Shown piece by piece: positions 24,383-35,863 of a DNA stretch of 64,000 nt. Each line of letters begins with the position of its first letter. The stretch's first letter is position 1. The notes under the pieces are model-generated. The model saw only the letters and a program-made list of their open reading frames with translations. It made no database searches and had not been told where the DNA came from. Source of the stretch: Nyssa sinensis (lineage: Eukaryota > Streptophyta > Magnoliopsida > Cornales > Nyssaceae); the NCBI GenBank assembly GCA_008638375.1, contig CM018050.1, positions 27,591,720 through 27,655,719 on the forward strand, written 5' to 3'. A program made the translations under genes and the position numbers.

Positions 24383-27300
24383 TCAAGCTTGAAGACCAAT
24401 TGAACTCTCACACAACTTCAGTTTCTCAATGGTGACTTCCTTAGTGAACATATCTGCTGGATTCTCATTGCCATGAATCTTCTCAAGAGACAATACTCCA
24501 TCATCCACAAGATAACAAATGAAACAATATTGCAACTGAATGTGCTTCGTCCAAGAATGAAATGCTAGATTCTTTGCAAGATGAATAACACTTTGACTGT
24601 CACTATACAAAACACTATCCTCCCATTTCTTACCCAACTATTTTAGAAAACTCTTCAACCAAGTCATCTTTTTACCAACTTTAGTAATAACAACATACTC
24701 AGATTCTGTTGTAGAGAGAGCTACAATCTTTTGTAACTGGAAAACCCAACTAACTATTGTACCACCCAATGTGTAAACATAATCAGTAGTACTTCTTCTG
24801 TTATCCACATCACCAGCCAAATTTGCATCAACATAATCATGTAATTCCATATTTGTCCGTTTGAAACTAAGTGCCACCTCTATAGTACCACTCAAGTATC
24901 TAAGAATCCACTTTAGTGCCTCCCAATGCTGCTTGCCTGGATTACTCATGTACCTGCTCACGACTTCCATTGCATGTGCTTTGTCTGGCATAGAGAAGGC
25001 TACCGATAGCTGAAGCATATGAAACACGCTTCATATATCTTTGCTCCTGGTTGGTCTTTAGTGACTGACTTGGTCAGTTTGAAGTGATTGGCAAGTGGGG
25101 TGCTCACTAATTTTGCTCCGTATAAGCTAAACCTGTTTAGAACCTTCTTAACATATTCAGCTTGTGATAATTTCAAAATACCATTCAATTTATCCCCGTG
25201 AATCCTCATACCAAGAATTTGATTAGAAGCTCCGAGATCTTTCATTATAAATTAATTGGACAACAACTTCTTTAACTTAATTTATCTCTTGAAAGTTAGA
25301 ACCTGTAATTAGCATATCATCAACAGACAAAAGTAAAATAATATAATTGTTGTCAAACCTCTTGAAATAACAAAAGTTATTTGCCTGACATCTTGTGAAA
25401 CCACTACTACACATAAAATTATCAAAATTCTTGTATTACTTCCTTGAGGCCTGTTTCATACCATACAAGCTCTTCTTAAGTCTACGTACCAAATCCTCTT
25501 TGCCTCGTGCTATGAAACCCTGTGGTTGCTTCATGTAAATATCCTTTTTCAAATCACCATGGAAGAAAGTTGTTTTCACATCCATTTGCTTAAGATGCAA
25601 ATCCTCAGCAGCTATAATTCCCAACACAAGCCTGAATGTTGTAAAATTTACAACTGAAAAGAAAATTTCAGTGTAGTCAACACCTTTTCTTTGCTGAAGC
25701 CATTTCATAACTAGTCTAGGCCTTGAATTGCTTGCTCCCATCACGTTCCTCTTTGACCTTGTAAACCCATTTGTTATGCAAATCTTTCTTGTCATTGGGT
25801 AGTTCAGTCAGCTCCCATGTTTGATTTGTCGTGAGAGAATTCATCTCATCTTGCATAGCTGACTCCCACTTGATTGAATCATCAACCTGCAAAGCCTCCT
25901 CATAACTCTTTAGCTCACCATTGTCAGATAATAATAAATTGTATAATGAAGGAGAATAACATTGTATAGATCTAGACTCACTAGAGGATTTTCTTTTTGG
26001 AGCAGGAATACGTGGTTCCACTTGCAGAATAATAATTTCAAGATTATCCTAAACTTTATTATTCACATCACTTTCAGTGATTTTTTCTAACTAAACAAGT
26101 TTTCACAACTATCAGATTCCACAACAGACTTATCCTTATACATTACTTTCTCCTTAAATATGGCATTTCAACTTCTAATTATTTTTTGTTTTCATCATCC
26201 CAAAAATGATAAACAAATTCATCAATGCCATACCCAATAAAATTAAATTTAGTAGATTTAGGATCACGTTTGCTTCTGTCAGTAGAATCTATATGCACAT
26301 ATCAGACGCACCAAAAACTTTCAAGTGTGAAAGATTTACCTCTTTTCTGTTCCAGGCTTCCTTTGGCAATTTTTCATCTAAGGGAACAGATAGACCACGA
26401 TTTATTAGATATGCTACAGTGTTGACTACATTTGCTTAGAATATCTTTGGCAATCTAGCACGCATTCTCATGGCTCTAGCATGTTCATTTAAAGTTCTGT
26501 TCATGCGCTCTACAACGCCATTTTGCTGGGGTGTTTTTCGAACCATCTTTTGCATTTTTATCCCATTATCTACACAAAATCTTTTGAACTCATTGTCTCC
26601 ATACTCCCCTCCATTGTCTGATATCAAACACTTGATTTTCAAATCTGTTTCATTCTTTACTAAGGCTTTTCACTTTTTAAAGGTAGCAAAAACATCATAT
26701 TCATTCTTCAGAAAATAAACCCATACCTTTTTAGTCGAATCATCAATAAAAGTGACATAATAATATGATCTCCCAAGAGATGCAACTGGAGAATGGGGTA
26801 CATTAGTATGAATTAACACCAAATTTTTTGTCTTCGATTTCTTGCCATCCTTCGAAAAACTGACCCCCTTTTTTGCTTTGCAAAAATACCATTTTTGCAC
26901 AAATCAAGATCAATTGATTTCAAACCTAACAGTTTTTCTTTTGATAGAAGTACCAACATCCATTTCTCGCTCATATGCCCAAGCCTACGGTGCCACAAGT
27001 GTGAGTATTCCTTTTCATCAGCAATTGCTACTGTATTCTTGTTGTTTGTTGTCACATAAAGAGTGCCAGTCTTTATACCATGAGCAACAACTATAGCTAC
27101 TCTAGAGATTCTCCACAGCCCACTCGTGAAGGTTACTACATGACCTTTATTATCAAGTTGTTCCACAGAAATCAAATTCCTTTTTAATCCAGGCAGATGT
27201 CTAACATTCTGTATCTTTCATACAGACCCATTTGACACCCTTATTTTCACATCCCTTTTACCCACAATATTCAACTCTTCTCGAAATCACCACTTACATA

Positions 27301-28214
27301 GTTTTCAATGATTTCTCTATATGAGGGTGAGTGGAAAGACGCCTTAGAATCTAAAATCCAAAACTCAAGAGGACTGTCAACACTCAAGATCAAGGCATCA
27401 TAAATATCTTCTGTTGTAGCATTCACAAACTTCTTATTTTGATCACCTTGTTTATTTTTTGGTGCCAAATAGTCTTCATTTAAGTGCCATTTTTGTTTAT
27501 AGTTCCAACAACTTCGTCCTTCTCTTGATCCCTTTCCAAATCTTGACTTGCTTCTGTTCTTAGATGCCGATTTGTCACAATTTGAGTTTCTGTTGACTAA
27601 TCTTCCTTTGGCTTCTATACTCAGAGTAGGCCCTAACATTTTTCCTAATCCCCTTCTGCGAATTTCTTCACTCAAAATCAGGTCACGAACATCATTATAA
27701 TTCAGTTTCAATTTACCTAAAAAGTTGCTTACTGCCGTTATAGCACCGTTCCAACTTTTTGGCAAACTGGATAGAAGAATCAAAGCCCTAACCTTATCAT
27801 TAAACTCAATCTCTACAGAACTCAATTGAGTTATGACTGTGTTGAACTCGTTCAGATGATCCACTATAGACCCACATTCTGCTATCTTAAAATTAAACAG
27901 CCTACGCATAAGATATACCTTATTTGAGGTCGAGGGTTTTTCACAATGATCGTAAAGGCTTTCATAAGATTTGTTGTTATCATCTCTTTCGTAATGTTGA
28001 ACGCAACATTACGAACCAACGTTAAACGAATAACTCCCAACGCTTGTTTTTCAAGGAGTTTCCTTTCTGCGTCTTTCATCTTTTTTGCTTTCTGTTATAC
28101 AAGAGGCTGATACAGCTTCTTTTGATACAGATAATCTTCAATCTGGATCTTTGAGAACCCGAAATTTGTGCCATTGAATTTATAGGTTCTTACTTTTCCT
28201 TCATCTGCGGCCAT
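24383..28214 (-). pseudogene. Copia gag-pol polyprotein, broken
   Basis: The start ATG is at 28214-28212 (MAADEGKVRTYKFNGTNF), followed by a stop before KDAERKLLEKQALGVIRLTL. The gag UBN2-type region (RRLFNFKIAECGSI, LILLSSLPKSW, DLILSEEIRRR) spans 27909-27271, with a decayed zinc knuckle near 27500. Protease is hardly visible. Integrase shows the zinc-binding WHRRLGHMSEKW (27100-27055) and the catalytic ISDNGGEY and QQNGVVERMN (26642-26436). RT shows WVYKVKEERDGS, MDVKTTFFHGDL and KSLYGMKQA; the catalytic box is SVDD rather than YVDD (near 25325). RNase H shows DANLAG, STTESEYV, DSQSVIHLAKN and ENPADMFTK (25027-24383). Frameshifts separate at least seven open pieces. Motifs resemble the TNT1-94-like part of copia; the clade was not resolved. 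Confidence 0.9.
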
Positions 28215-28234
28215 CGCTCCCACTCATACCTAAA

Positions 28235-28246
28235 GCTCTGATACCA
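28235..28246 (-). other. Primer-binding site of the copia element
   Basis: TGGTATCAGAGC on the minus strand, intact, two bases from the 5' LTR and about 20 bp before the gag ATG. Confidence 0.92.
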
Positions 28247-28248
28247 GT

Positions 28249-28562
28249 TGTTAGGAATATAATCATTTAACTAGGATCGGTGAGATACGAAAGTAAACAA
28301 GAAAACGAATCTAAAATCACAGATACATACAAGAACACAAAGACTTACTTGGTTCACCGTAGAGTAGGGCTACGTCCATGACTGCTACGGTTTCACTATG
28401 ATTTGAAAGAGTTACAAGTTTCAATGAGATGCGATTCATCAACTATAAAGACATAGAATTAGGGTGACAGGAAAATAATGTGAAATACCAAAAATACCCT
28501 AAATTTTTTTTGGCAAAGTAGGGTTAGTGTACAGTATTTATCAAGATCTACACTATCCAACA
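28249..28562 (-). repeat. 5' LTR of the copia element
   Basis: 314 bp with canonical TGTTAG start and CCAACA end in plus sense, followed directly by the target duplication ACCCT and LINE ORF2 sequence. Confidence 0.92.
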
Positions 28563-29585
28563 ACCCTAAATCGTTTAGATTTCTTAATGCTTGGATGCTT
28601 TTTCCAAATTTTGTGCAGATCTTAGAAGGTTTTTGGAATAGCATGGTTGTGAAGGGATGGGCTGGTTATAGAATTTTAAAGAAATTGCAAGGTCTAAAGT
28701 GTGCCCTGAAGAATTGGAACATAGAGGTTTTTGGGAATTTGCATACGCAAAGGAATTGGATTTTGGAAGATCTAAGTCGTTTGGATTTGTTAGCTGAAGA
28801 TAATCATCTTGATGAAGAAAGCAGAAAGGAGAAAGGAAAGGAAAATTCTTAAAGTTGATTTTTGGAGGAAGAGTAAAATGCTGGAGTGGTATTGGCTACA
28901 AAAGTCTAGACTAAATTAGAGCATGAAAGGGGATAAAAACTCAAAAAAAAAAAAAAAACCGTCGTATGGTAACTAAAAGCAAGTATAGTAAGAATCTAAT
29001 CGATTTTGTGAGCCTTAATAGAGTATTGCATGAGAAGCCTGATGAAATAAAAGAGATAGTGTTGAAGCAGTTTTATGACATCTTCTTTGAGAAGTGGATA
29101 ATCAGAACAACGTTTGCTAGTGTTTTTTGCGTTAAAATGGATTTACCTGAAAACTGCATGTTAATTGCAAACTTCACCGATTAAGAGGTTTGGGCTGCTA
29201 TATTTGATTGTACAATGAAGAAAGCCCCCGGGCGGGCCTGATGGATTCAATTTTAAATTTGTTAAAATAGCTTGGAATTTTTTTAAGAATGAATTTATGG
29301 AGTTTCTGAAGGAATTTCACCAAGAATGGAAAGTTAATTAAGAGTCTAAACTCCTATTTCATTACTTTAGTTTCTAGAATTGAGAATTCAAGTAGGCTTG
29401 GGGTAAGTTTGATTGGTTATGTATATAAACTGTTGACTAAGGTGTTATCCCAAAGGTTGAGGGAGGTTATGCCTACTTTGGTTGGTAAAGTCCAGTCTGC
29501 TTTCTTAAAAAGGTAGGAATATTCAAAATGGTGTCTTAATTGGTAGTGAGATTATATAGATGACTGAAAAAAGAACGGTTGAAGG

Positions 29586-30458
29586 GCAATTAAACAGCTT
29601 AGTAAATTCTAAATAATATTTCACACTAAATTAGCTAGTTTTATAACATATATATAGCCATTTTGCCATTCACAATCATGAATTATAAGCAACGTTAAAT
29701 ACACCGGTGGATGCAATTCTGCACTAATATATGGGCTAGTGTGAGATTCTTCTATGGGTCTAGTACACTATGTAGTAATGTGTTCTTTTAATGACACTTT
29801 ATTATATGTATAATGTCCTGTTAAAAAATGTAAGTCATATTACACATGATACAATATTTACTATTGAAAACGTACATTATCATTTCACTGTATCATATTC
29901 TTTTAAGAATTTTTGGTATAACGGTCCGACATGCATGTCTTCTCAACCATGAAGGACAGAACATTAGAGAGTAAAATGTGGGTCAATTTAAACAAGCTTA
30001 TATATTTTAAGAAGTTTCCTAATTTTATTTTATAGAGTTCTAATAATATTTAAAGTAGGTTAGTTGATTTTTAGTAAGAATAGTTATTTTAATTAGAGGG
30101 AATTAATAGTAAGGAATCTTATTTCACATAGAATTAAAATTAATATATTATATATACGTGAGTCTATGTTGTTGTGGGTTGAGGCCACAAAATTAGTAGA
30201 GCCGTGAGGAGTGTGATGGCCAAACCAAAAAAGGGCCTGTGAGATTTGAGAACATAATTATTAAAAACAAAAAATAGTGAGCCGTGGGAGGTTTTGTGAG
30301 TTTGAGAGTATGTGTGGCCGTGAGTTAGGAGTGGCTGCTGTGGATGTTGTTTTGCGAGACATCAAAGTCCTAGTGGTGAATAATAAAACTTGTTGATTTT
30401 TTTCATCTTTCGTTTACTTGCTTTAACTTCTTGTTGTGGGCTTAAGTGGTATTAGAAT
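29586..30458 (+). repeat. Degenerate copia-type LTR with mutated primer-binding site
   Basis: The right end reads GGGCTTAAG followed by TGGTATTAGAAT (30447-30458). This is the tRNA-Met primer-binding sequence TGGTATCAGAGC with three transition changes, as expected from cytosine deamination. Upstream text such as GGGAATTAATAGTAAGGAATC resembles the AT-rich U3/R portion of plant copia LTRs. The left edge is not defined and no second LTR is visible, so this is a low-confidence structural call. Confidence 0.35.
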
Positions 30459-31809
30459 TGTGTTAAAGAATTTTAGATTCAATAATTGATTACTGCAGCA
30501 GTTTTAAATCCAACGTCAAATCATAAGAAAACAATATTTTTAAACTAGTAGCGAGGCACTTGCTTCGCACACAAGAACACACACCAAGGGAGAGCAGTTG
30601 GTGTTCCTCTATAACATTTTATACTTCTTTATTTATATTATATCAAAAAATGCTCATAATTACTCCTTTTTTTGGGTAATTAAATTACATTTTTTTTGAG
30701 TAATTAAACACATTTTATAGAGGGCACACGATATGTAGAATTAGAAGATGGGGCATATCTCTCCAAGGCTATAGCGAAGGACCCAAAACAGAAAAGAACG
30801 GACTTAAGCCCAACTAACCATATTAATGTTCTTACAGGACACTGCAATCATATAACTTGCAAAGCACAGCAGCTGCTATACTAAACAAACTTAAATAGGC
30901 CCGGGACATTGCAACCAACAAAGCAGAAGCAGAGACTGCCGGACAAGGCAAAGCCGAAAGCATTAGAAGAAATTAAGGCATCAAAATGGAGACTAATCTC
31001 ACAGTTACTGTAAGCGTTCTCAACCCCTCTCCTTGTATCCAACTTCAGGAATTTGGCAGAAAACTGTGATCTTCAATTTACAAGTAGGGAAAGAGTTTTA
31101 ACGCATTTTTTTAGTAATTTTAAAATTTTGGGCTGATGGATCTACCCTTACTTTTTGCCAAAATTTCCATCACTATACTTCTGCAAATTACTTTTCTCAT
31201 ATGAAATGGATTATCAAAGCATGAAGTTGACGTGCAAACCCAACTTCTAAACTAACGATAACAAGCTTGAAGAAGACTTTCTGTCTTCTTTTTTAAATTT
31301 ATTTTAATGATAAAAAGATGTGAGGAAGAGAAGTAGAAATCAGGCCAATTACATGTTGAGTGTACACTTGCAGTACTTGAATATTCATAAGTTATATCTT
31401 CTGTTAAATTTGTCACAAGAGACAGAACAATTGTCATAAACTCGTGCAATAAAAAAAATAATGCTAAAGTTATGGTACATAACTTTTTTAGTACTTTTTG
31501 TTTTTCCCTTAAATGAGCAAAAATTTAAAAGTAGTGTTTGATTAATTTTTATTTTAAATAATAATTTTCAAATACATTTTTATTATTATCTTTCGTTCTT
31601 AAGTAAAAATAAATAAATTTTACAAATTTTTTTTTATTTATTTATTAAAAGTACATAATATATATATATGTATGTATGTGTGTGCGTGTGTGTGTGTGGA
31701 TGATTTGCTGATTTGTTGGAGATGATCCAATACGAAGATGTGGACGACTTTTCATGCCGATTCGTTGGAGATTATCTAACACAAAATGTGGATGATTAGT
31801 AGCAACATG

Positions 31810-31840
<31 letters not shown>

Positions 31841-32378
31841 AAAATATGTGTGTGTGTGTGTGTGTTTTAAAGTGATGTAACATCGAGGGTTAAATGATGG
31901 ATTCGATTCATGGAAGTGATCACGCAGTTATGGGCAAAGAAACATTGTTTGGTTATGGAAGTGAGAAGGCTATAGCTGATTTATTTGTGGGGACTGTCAT
32001 TTTGGTGAAATGTGTTTTGATGAAAATTTTCTATTAAAATATTCTTTAGTAATTTCGTTGTTGCATAGGTAATACGAGTATTTGATTATTCATTTCCTGA
32101 CAAAATCAAATAAAAGAGGTTAGTGTAATTATTCAAAAAATTAGAATTAAATTATAATTAAACTAAATTATAGGAGAGTTTAGAGTAATTTACTCGTTAC
32201 ATTAGAAATAAAAACCAAAAGAAAAAGAAAAATCATGAAATACACGTGTTTAATTTAAATCTTGATATGTAAAGATGTAGAATTATATATCATTGATCCT
32301 CTACACGTTAACCAACTATATGCCGAGAGCATAACATTAGTGTTATTGAATTTTATACGTACCTGATACCTTGTGCAG
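30459..32378. other. Unassigned region with two TA/TG microsatellite blocks
   Basis: No supported gene. Complex microsatellites lie at 31656-31699 and 31810-31865. Between them a 49-bp unit is imperfectly repeated (CTGATTTGTTGGAG at 31708, CCGATTCGTTGGAG at 31757). At 30986 an ATG in a purine-rich context opens a 27-codon frame whose ninth codon begins with a plausible splice donor (ACT|GTAAGC at 31010). A short minus frame (31252-31449) is unremarkable. Confidence 0.5.
31656..31865. repeat. Twin (TA)n(TG)n microsatellites around a 49-bp tandem repeat
   Basis: Two mixed TA/TG tracts (31656-31699, 31810-31865) bracket two diverged copies of a unit containing GTTGGAGATNATC and GATGTGGANGA. The arrangement suggests a local duplication that included the repeat tract. 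Confidence 0.8.
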
Positions 32379-32544
32379 CCTTCGTGCATACCGGCAAACC
32401 CAAGCAAGGATGATGTGACAATTTCTATGCCAGAGCCCCAAGAAGAGAAGAAGCTAGTTGGAAAAGAAGGCGGTCAAGCTGGTGGAGGCTGCAACCAAGC
32501 TGTCAACAAAGCTAAAGAAGCTGAGCTTACACTGGATTCGCCAG
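32379..32544 (+). other. Candidate coding exon, unknown protein
   Basis: An open stretch of 55 codons bounded by splice-like sites: acceptor CCTTGTGCAG (ending 32378) and donor CCAG|GTAATA (32545). The encoded peptide is hydrophilic, charged and Gly/Lys/Glu-rich (e.g. EPQEEKKLVGKEGGQAGGG), quite unlike the Phe/Ile/Tyr-rich chance frames elsewhere in this AT-rich window. It could join in phase to the 8-codon frame at 30986-31009 (METNLTVT, donor at 31010), giving a 1.37-kb intron. No homologous family is recognised and no third exon was found, so it may be a gene fragment or chance. Confidence 0.25.
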
Positions 32545-32856
32545 GTAATATCATTTTTATTTTCTTATTGAATTACAGTGATAAATGAAAATAATAATGA
32601 TTTCGATCTTGGAGAGATATGATCATGGTTGGTTAGGTAGTATCTTTTATGTATATTGATGATGTTAAAAATAATTGTGATGAAGGATATTTGAACAAGT
32701 TTAATGAAGGATTAAGATCAACTCTCGCTTTAACTAAGAAACGCCATATAGAACCTTTACACTAGTAGAGTGCTGACCAAAATCACTCTGACGATAAAGG
32801 CAGAAAAAGAATAGTAAAATCAAAACTAGTATTTATAGCAATGAAAATTGAATAAA
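32545..32856. other. Intergenic, nothing recognised
   Basis: AT-rich DNA up to the T-run at 32857. I see no gene or repeat structure. Confidence 0.5.
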
Positions 32857-33151
32857 TTTTTTTTTTTGATAAGCCAAAAAAAAGATATTACTGATGTAAT
32901 AGAATGTAAAAGGCATACAAAATGAAATACATTAATAAGGTTAAATGCAAAATATATCAGAGCCCCAAGTTTCATCCCAGTTAGGTTGACACAAAACAAA
33001 GAGCACAACACAGGCCAACATAAAACCTAAAAAAAGTAGAAGAAAAAAAGAAGACAGTTTAGGAAATTAAGCAGAAACCATAGAAACAACAAAAGCAAAG
33101 CTTTCACCACTCCAAAGCTGAGACTTATCTATTCCAGGATTAGGAGTCCAT
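32857..33151 (-). mobile_element. 5'-truncated LINE 3' end with poly(A)
   Basis: On the minus strand the segment ends in the sequence TTGGCTTATCAAAAAAAAAA, the usual 3' terminus of plant L1-type LINEs. It is preceded by AT-rich 3' UTR-like text with TTTACATTCTATTACATC. In plus sense the T-run is 32857-32868. A 9-bp direct repeat AATTGAATA lies at 32846-32854 and 33152-33160, consistent with a short target duplication, and sets the truncated 5' end at about 33151. No coding part remains. Confidence 0.6.
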
Positions 33152-33160
33152 AATTGAATA

Positions 33161-34964
33161 GGACATGAAATTAGTTTTCGAATTGGACTGTACTCGAAAA
33201 TTTTCTTTTAGTCTATGTCCCTAGAGATAACATACTGATTAGGTATGTTAGTTTACAATGGGCTAATCTTGGTATACCGATTTGATTAATATCTTTGATA
33301 AATCGACCTGAGCTATCTACATGGACCGATATAACTTGAGAGGAATGATATGCTTTTTGGATAAACATGATCCAATCTCAAGTTGACATGATAGGCTTAG
33401 ATTGAGTTAGGTTTATGATTTTAGATATTGCTAAATCATGATCTCATGACGACTGAATATGTCTCATGATCAAAAGAGTTGAAATAACTCTAGGCCTATC
33501 ATATATATAGATATATGTATACGTATACGTATTTATTTTTTGAAGGAAATTATATACAATTTTACAGTGCATGAAATAATCCTCCCAATGCTGGAAAATA
33601 CTCAAAATCTTATTTTATTTGTGCCTTTCAGTAAATGTCTTAGTTTCTATTAATGTAAACTTTCATTGCATAAAATCATTAATTCCAAGATTTTGAACTT
33701 TCATGATTTTTGCAAACTTATCTTATAGAAATAACATATTGTGAGGAAACATGTTGTTACTCATTCTTGTGTTAGCAATTCTTTTTCAAAATGTACTTTT
33801 AGGACTAGCATTTGTAGGATCTAGTTGAGTCGATGTAGTTATCATTAGTATTGATGAAGATTCAAGAAGCCTCTCACAAATACAGAAGTCCAATATAAAG
33901 TCAATCCAGAAGGTAAATCATTCATGTATTGCATTTACTACACTTAGACACTTGGGCTTAGGATTATAGCATTCAAAATTTGATCTTATTATTTAGAATG
34001 GTCTTAGCTAGAAATTAAGTTTTGACAATAAGCTAGATTGACCTTTGAAAGTTGTAACCTTCATTATTCGAACGCGAGTGTAACACCATACTAACACGAG
34101 TACATAGTAAATGGTTTGTCCAAATGCGTGTGCACATTTAAATACAACTATAATTTATTTGAGAAAAAATTTCTACAGGGTAAGAACACGGACCATGGTC
34201 GTACGAATGCAAGATACAAGTTAAACATAGATTTGAGTATTGTTTGAATGTGAGTTGCGCTATAGTACTTTTGTTATGTGCAACACTTCTTGTCCTACTA
34301 GGTTAGGGTTTCGAGTCTTGTTTATAAAAGCAATGTTGTGACTCACGTAGGGAACCAAGCCTTTTGAAGCTAGAGAAAAATTGAGAAACATTTTAGCTTC
34401 TAAATATAGTCGATGTTCTTGTTTACAAAGTTCAGAGGTCTATATATCTAAGTGTTAAGAGTAACACTAGTATGACAATAGCAAGGGACTATGCACATTC
34501 ATTGCACAAAGAGTTGCACAATATAGAGGTGGTGGATCTATAATCGTGGAAGCCTTAATGGTTATTGAAGATTAATCAAATTGGAAATCAATAGGCAACA
34601 AGAAGAGGTATTGCAAGAAGAGTAGAAGTAACCCACAGTGGTAGCTTAGTTGCTTGAGTCTTAAATTTGGTGTCCGTATATTTTTATTTTTGCATTATTC
34701 TATTGAATTTATTGTGGTGGATTGATGAACATTGGTTCATTAACTTCATTATTCAACAAGAGGGTAATTTAGATCCTATTTCATCTTAGTGTCTTACTTT
34801 AGTGATTTTAATCAAAGATCTATATTAATTCAACCTAGAATTCATTAGGATTGATAAATTAAATCCTCTATAAGTTATTCGCAACAGATATCTGAGCAAG
34901 TTTTCATAAAAAAGTTTAAATTATAAAAATGGGTGATTAAAACACTTTTTTTATTTTAATCTGG
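33161..34964. other. Unassigned DNA, possibly degenerate LTR sequence
   Basis: No gene seen. Phrases such as GGTTAGGGTTTCGAGTCTTG followed by TTTATAAAAGCAATG (about 34300-34335) look like the R/U5 part of a copia LTR with a TATA-like box. AAGTAACCCACAGTGGTAGC (about 34627) resembles LTR 3' text. No paired copy or primer-binding site was found. A short alternating AT/CG tract (TATACGTATACGTA) lies near 33520. Confidence 0.4.
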
Positions 34965-35850
34965 GTATAGATTCAATACGTTCATTACCAAGCACTGAAG
35001 ATGATGAAAGTAGACAAATAATGGATATAGATGATAAAGGACTCTATAAATCTAGGGTACTTGAAAAAATTAAATACTCCCTAGAATCTAATTTACAGGA
35101 TTTTAAGAAGCAAATGACTGTTTTAATTAATGAAAAATCTATATTTGAATAGATGTATAAATTAATTGAGGATAAATTTTATTAAAACATAAATAATAAG
35201 AAATTAATAGCAAAAAAAACAGGTTTTCAAATTTATTTACATAAACCTAATGAAACTATTCACAACATGAAGTTAGATGAGATGTTAAAAAAATTAGGGC
35301 CGGTAATAATAAAACAGGTTTGGGCTTTGTAGAAGCGTCAAAATATCTAGATAAAAATATTCTTGTTGAGTGTAAACAAAACAAAGAACCTAGTAGTTAT
35401 AAGAAGATTTAATCTAACTCTAGGTCTTCAAGTTAAAAATCCTACTCAAATTGGAAAATTTATTCCTATTTGTCATGATTTGGTGTGAAAGGACATATTT
35501 GGCCTTATTGTTTTCAAGGTAGGAACTATAACAAAAATTCATTTCAACTCATCATTGTGGAATTAAAGGGCATTTTAGATCTCAATGTCAGAGAATAAAA
35601 AGTCCAAATTTCACTTATCATAAGGAGAATTCAAATAAAGAAAAAGATCAAGTTTTTATGAGTTTTATGACAAAAATTAAGTTTTTAGATTATGATTGGA
35701 GTGAATATAGACAAAGGTACCTCTAGAAAAACTAAAACTCCCTCTAGGCCAAATAGTAGAGTTTAAATTGATATGATAAATGATTCTAGTGTGAAACATA
35801 AACCTAAGATTGTAAAAATTTAGATGATAAAATATAAGTTCAAGTTGATA
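34965..35850 (+). pseudogene. Gag-like remnant with two zinc-knuckle motifs
   Basis: A lysine-rich frame (VLEKIKYSLESNLQDFKKQM, then TGFQIYLHKPNETIHNMKLD) is followed by two CCHC-like motifs. The first spans about 35471-35511 (ending KGHIWPYC) and is broken by a frameshift. The second spans about 35547-35588 (HHCGIKGHFRSQC) and lacks its first Cys. Two tandem zinc knuckles after a basic region fit the nucleocapsid part of a retroelement gag. Stops are frequent, and neither LTR nor pol could be attached to it. Copia gag is my first guess; other retroelements are possible. Confidence 0.45.
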
Positions 35851-35863
35851 TTTTAATTGGCAT

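Larger units (their letters stand above)
24021..28562 (-). mobile_element. Ty1/copia retrotransposon (complete structure, dead genes)
   Basis: Left LTR 24021-24301 and right LTR 28249-28562 are homologous (TGTTAGGAATAT start in plus sense, CCAACA end; in the left copy the first dinucleotide has become TA). Flanks GCCCT (24016-24020) and ACCCT (28563-28567) form a target duplication with one mismatch. On the minus strand the primer-binding site TGGTATCAGAGC (28246-28235) is next to the right LTR, and the polypurine tract CAAGTGGGAGA precedes the left LTR. Gag, protease, integrase, RT and RNase H lie in that order, as in copia elements. The left LTR is about 33 bp shorter because of an indel near its end. 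Confidence 0.93.
19200..29585 (+). mobile_element. L1-type LINE split by two nested insertions
   Basis: Three plus-strand blocks (19200-19981, 21946-24020, 28563-29585) form one non-LTR element: ORF1 with an RNA-binding fold and the plant LINE ORF1 C-terminal domain, then ORF2 endonuclease and the start of reverse transcriptase. A solo LTR (19982-21945) sits in ORF1 and a complete copia element (24021-28562) sits between endonuclease and RT, each flanked by a 5-bp duplication with one mismatch. The element ends inside RT at about 29585, without the rest of RT, RNase H or a poly(A) tail. That is unusual, because LINE copies normally lose their 5' end; a later deletion at the 3' side is the likely cause. 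The 5' edge is approximate. Confidence 0.85.
23310..29585 (+). pseudogene. LINE ORF2: endonuclease and partial reverse transcriptase, interrupted and truncated
   Basis: ORF2 starts with ATG at 23310 (MKILT then NVRGLGRKENKS). The apurinic-type endonuclease follows: ATGGLLCIWR near 23505, VNVYSPNDPRERW, IGGDFNEV near 23720, RIDRFLLHNEW near 23895, and the terminal SDHCPI motif near 23970. The copia element (24021-28562) interrupts after GP; the reading resumes with FRFLNAWM at 28575, then WNIEVFGN (28719-28742). RT begins with a frameshifted KAPG/PDGFNFKF motif (about 29222-29260) and runs to about 29585, where homology ends. The catalytic FADD region is missing. The enzyme would nick DNA and prime reverse transcription; this copy cannot. 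Confidence 0.85.

Noticed and set aside
33510..33535. TATACGTATACGTA tract considered as an operator or origin
   Set aside because: Simple alternating repeat with no neighbouring gene or conserved context.
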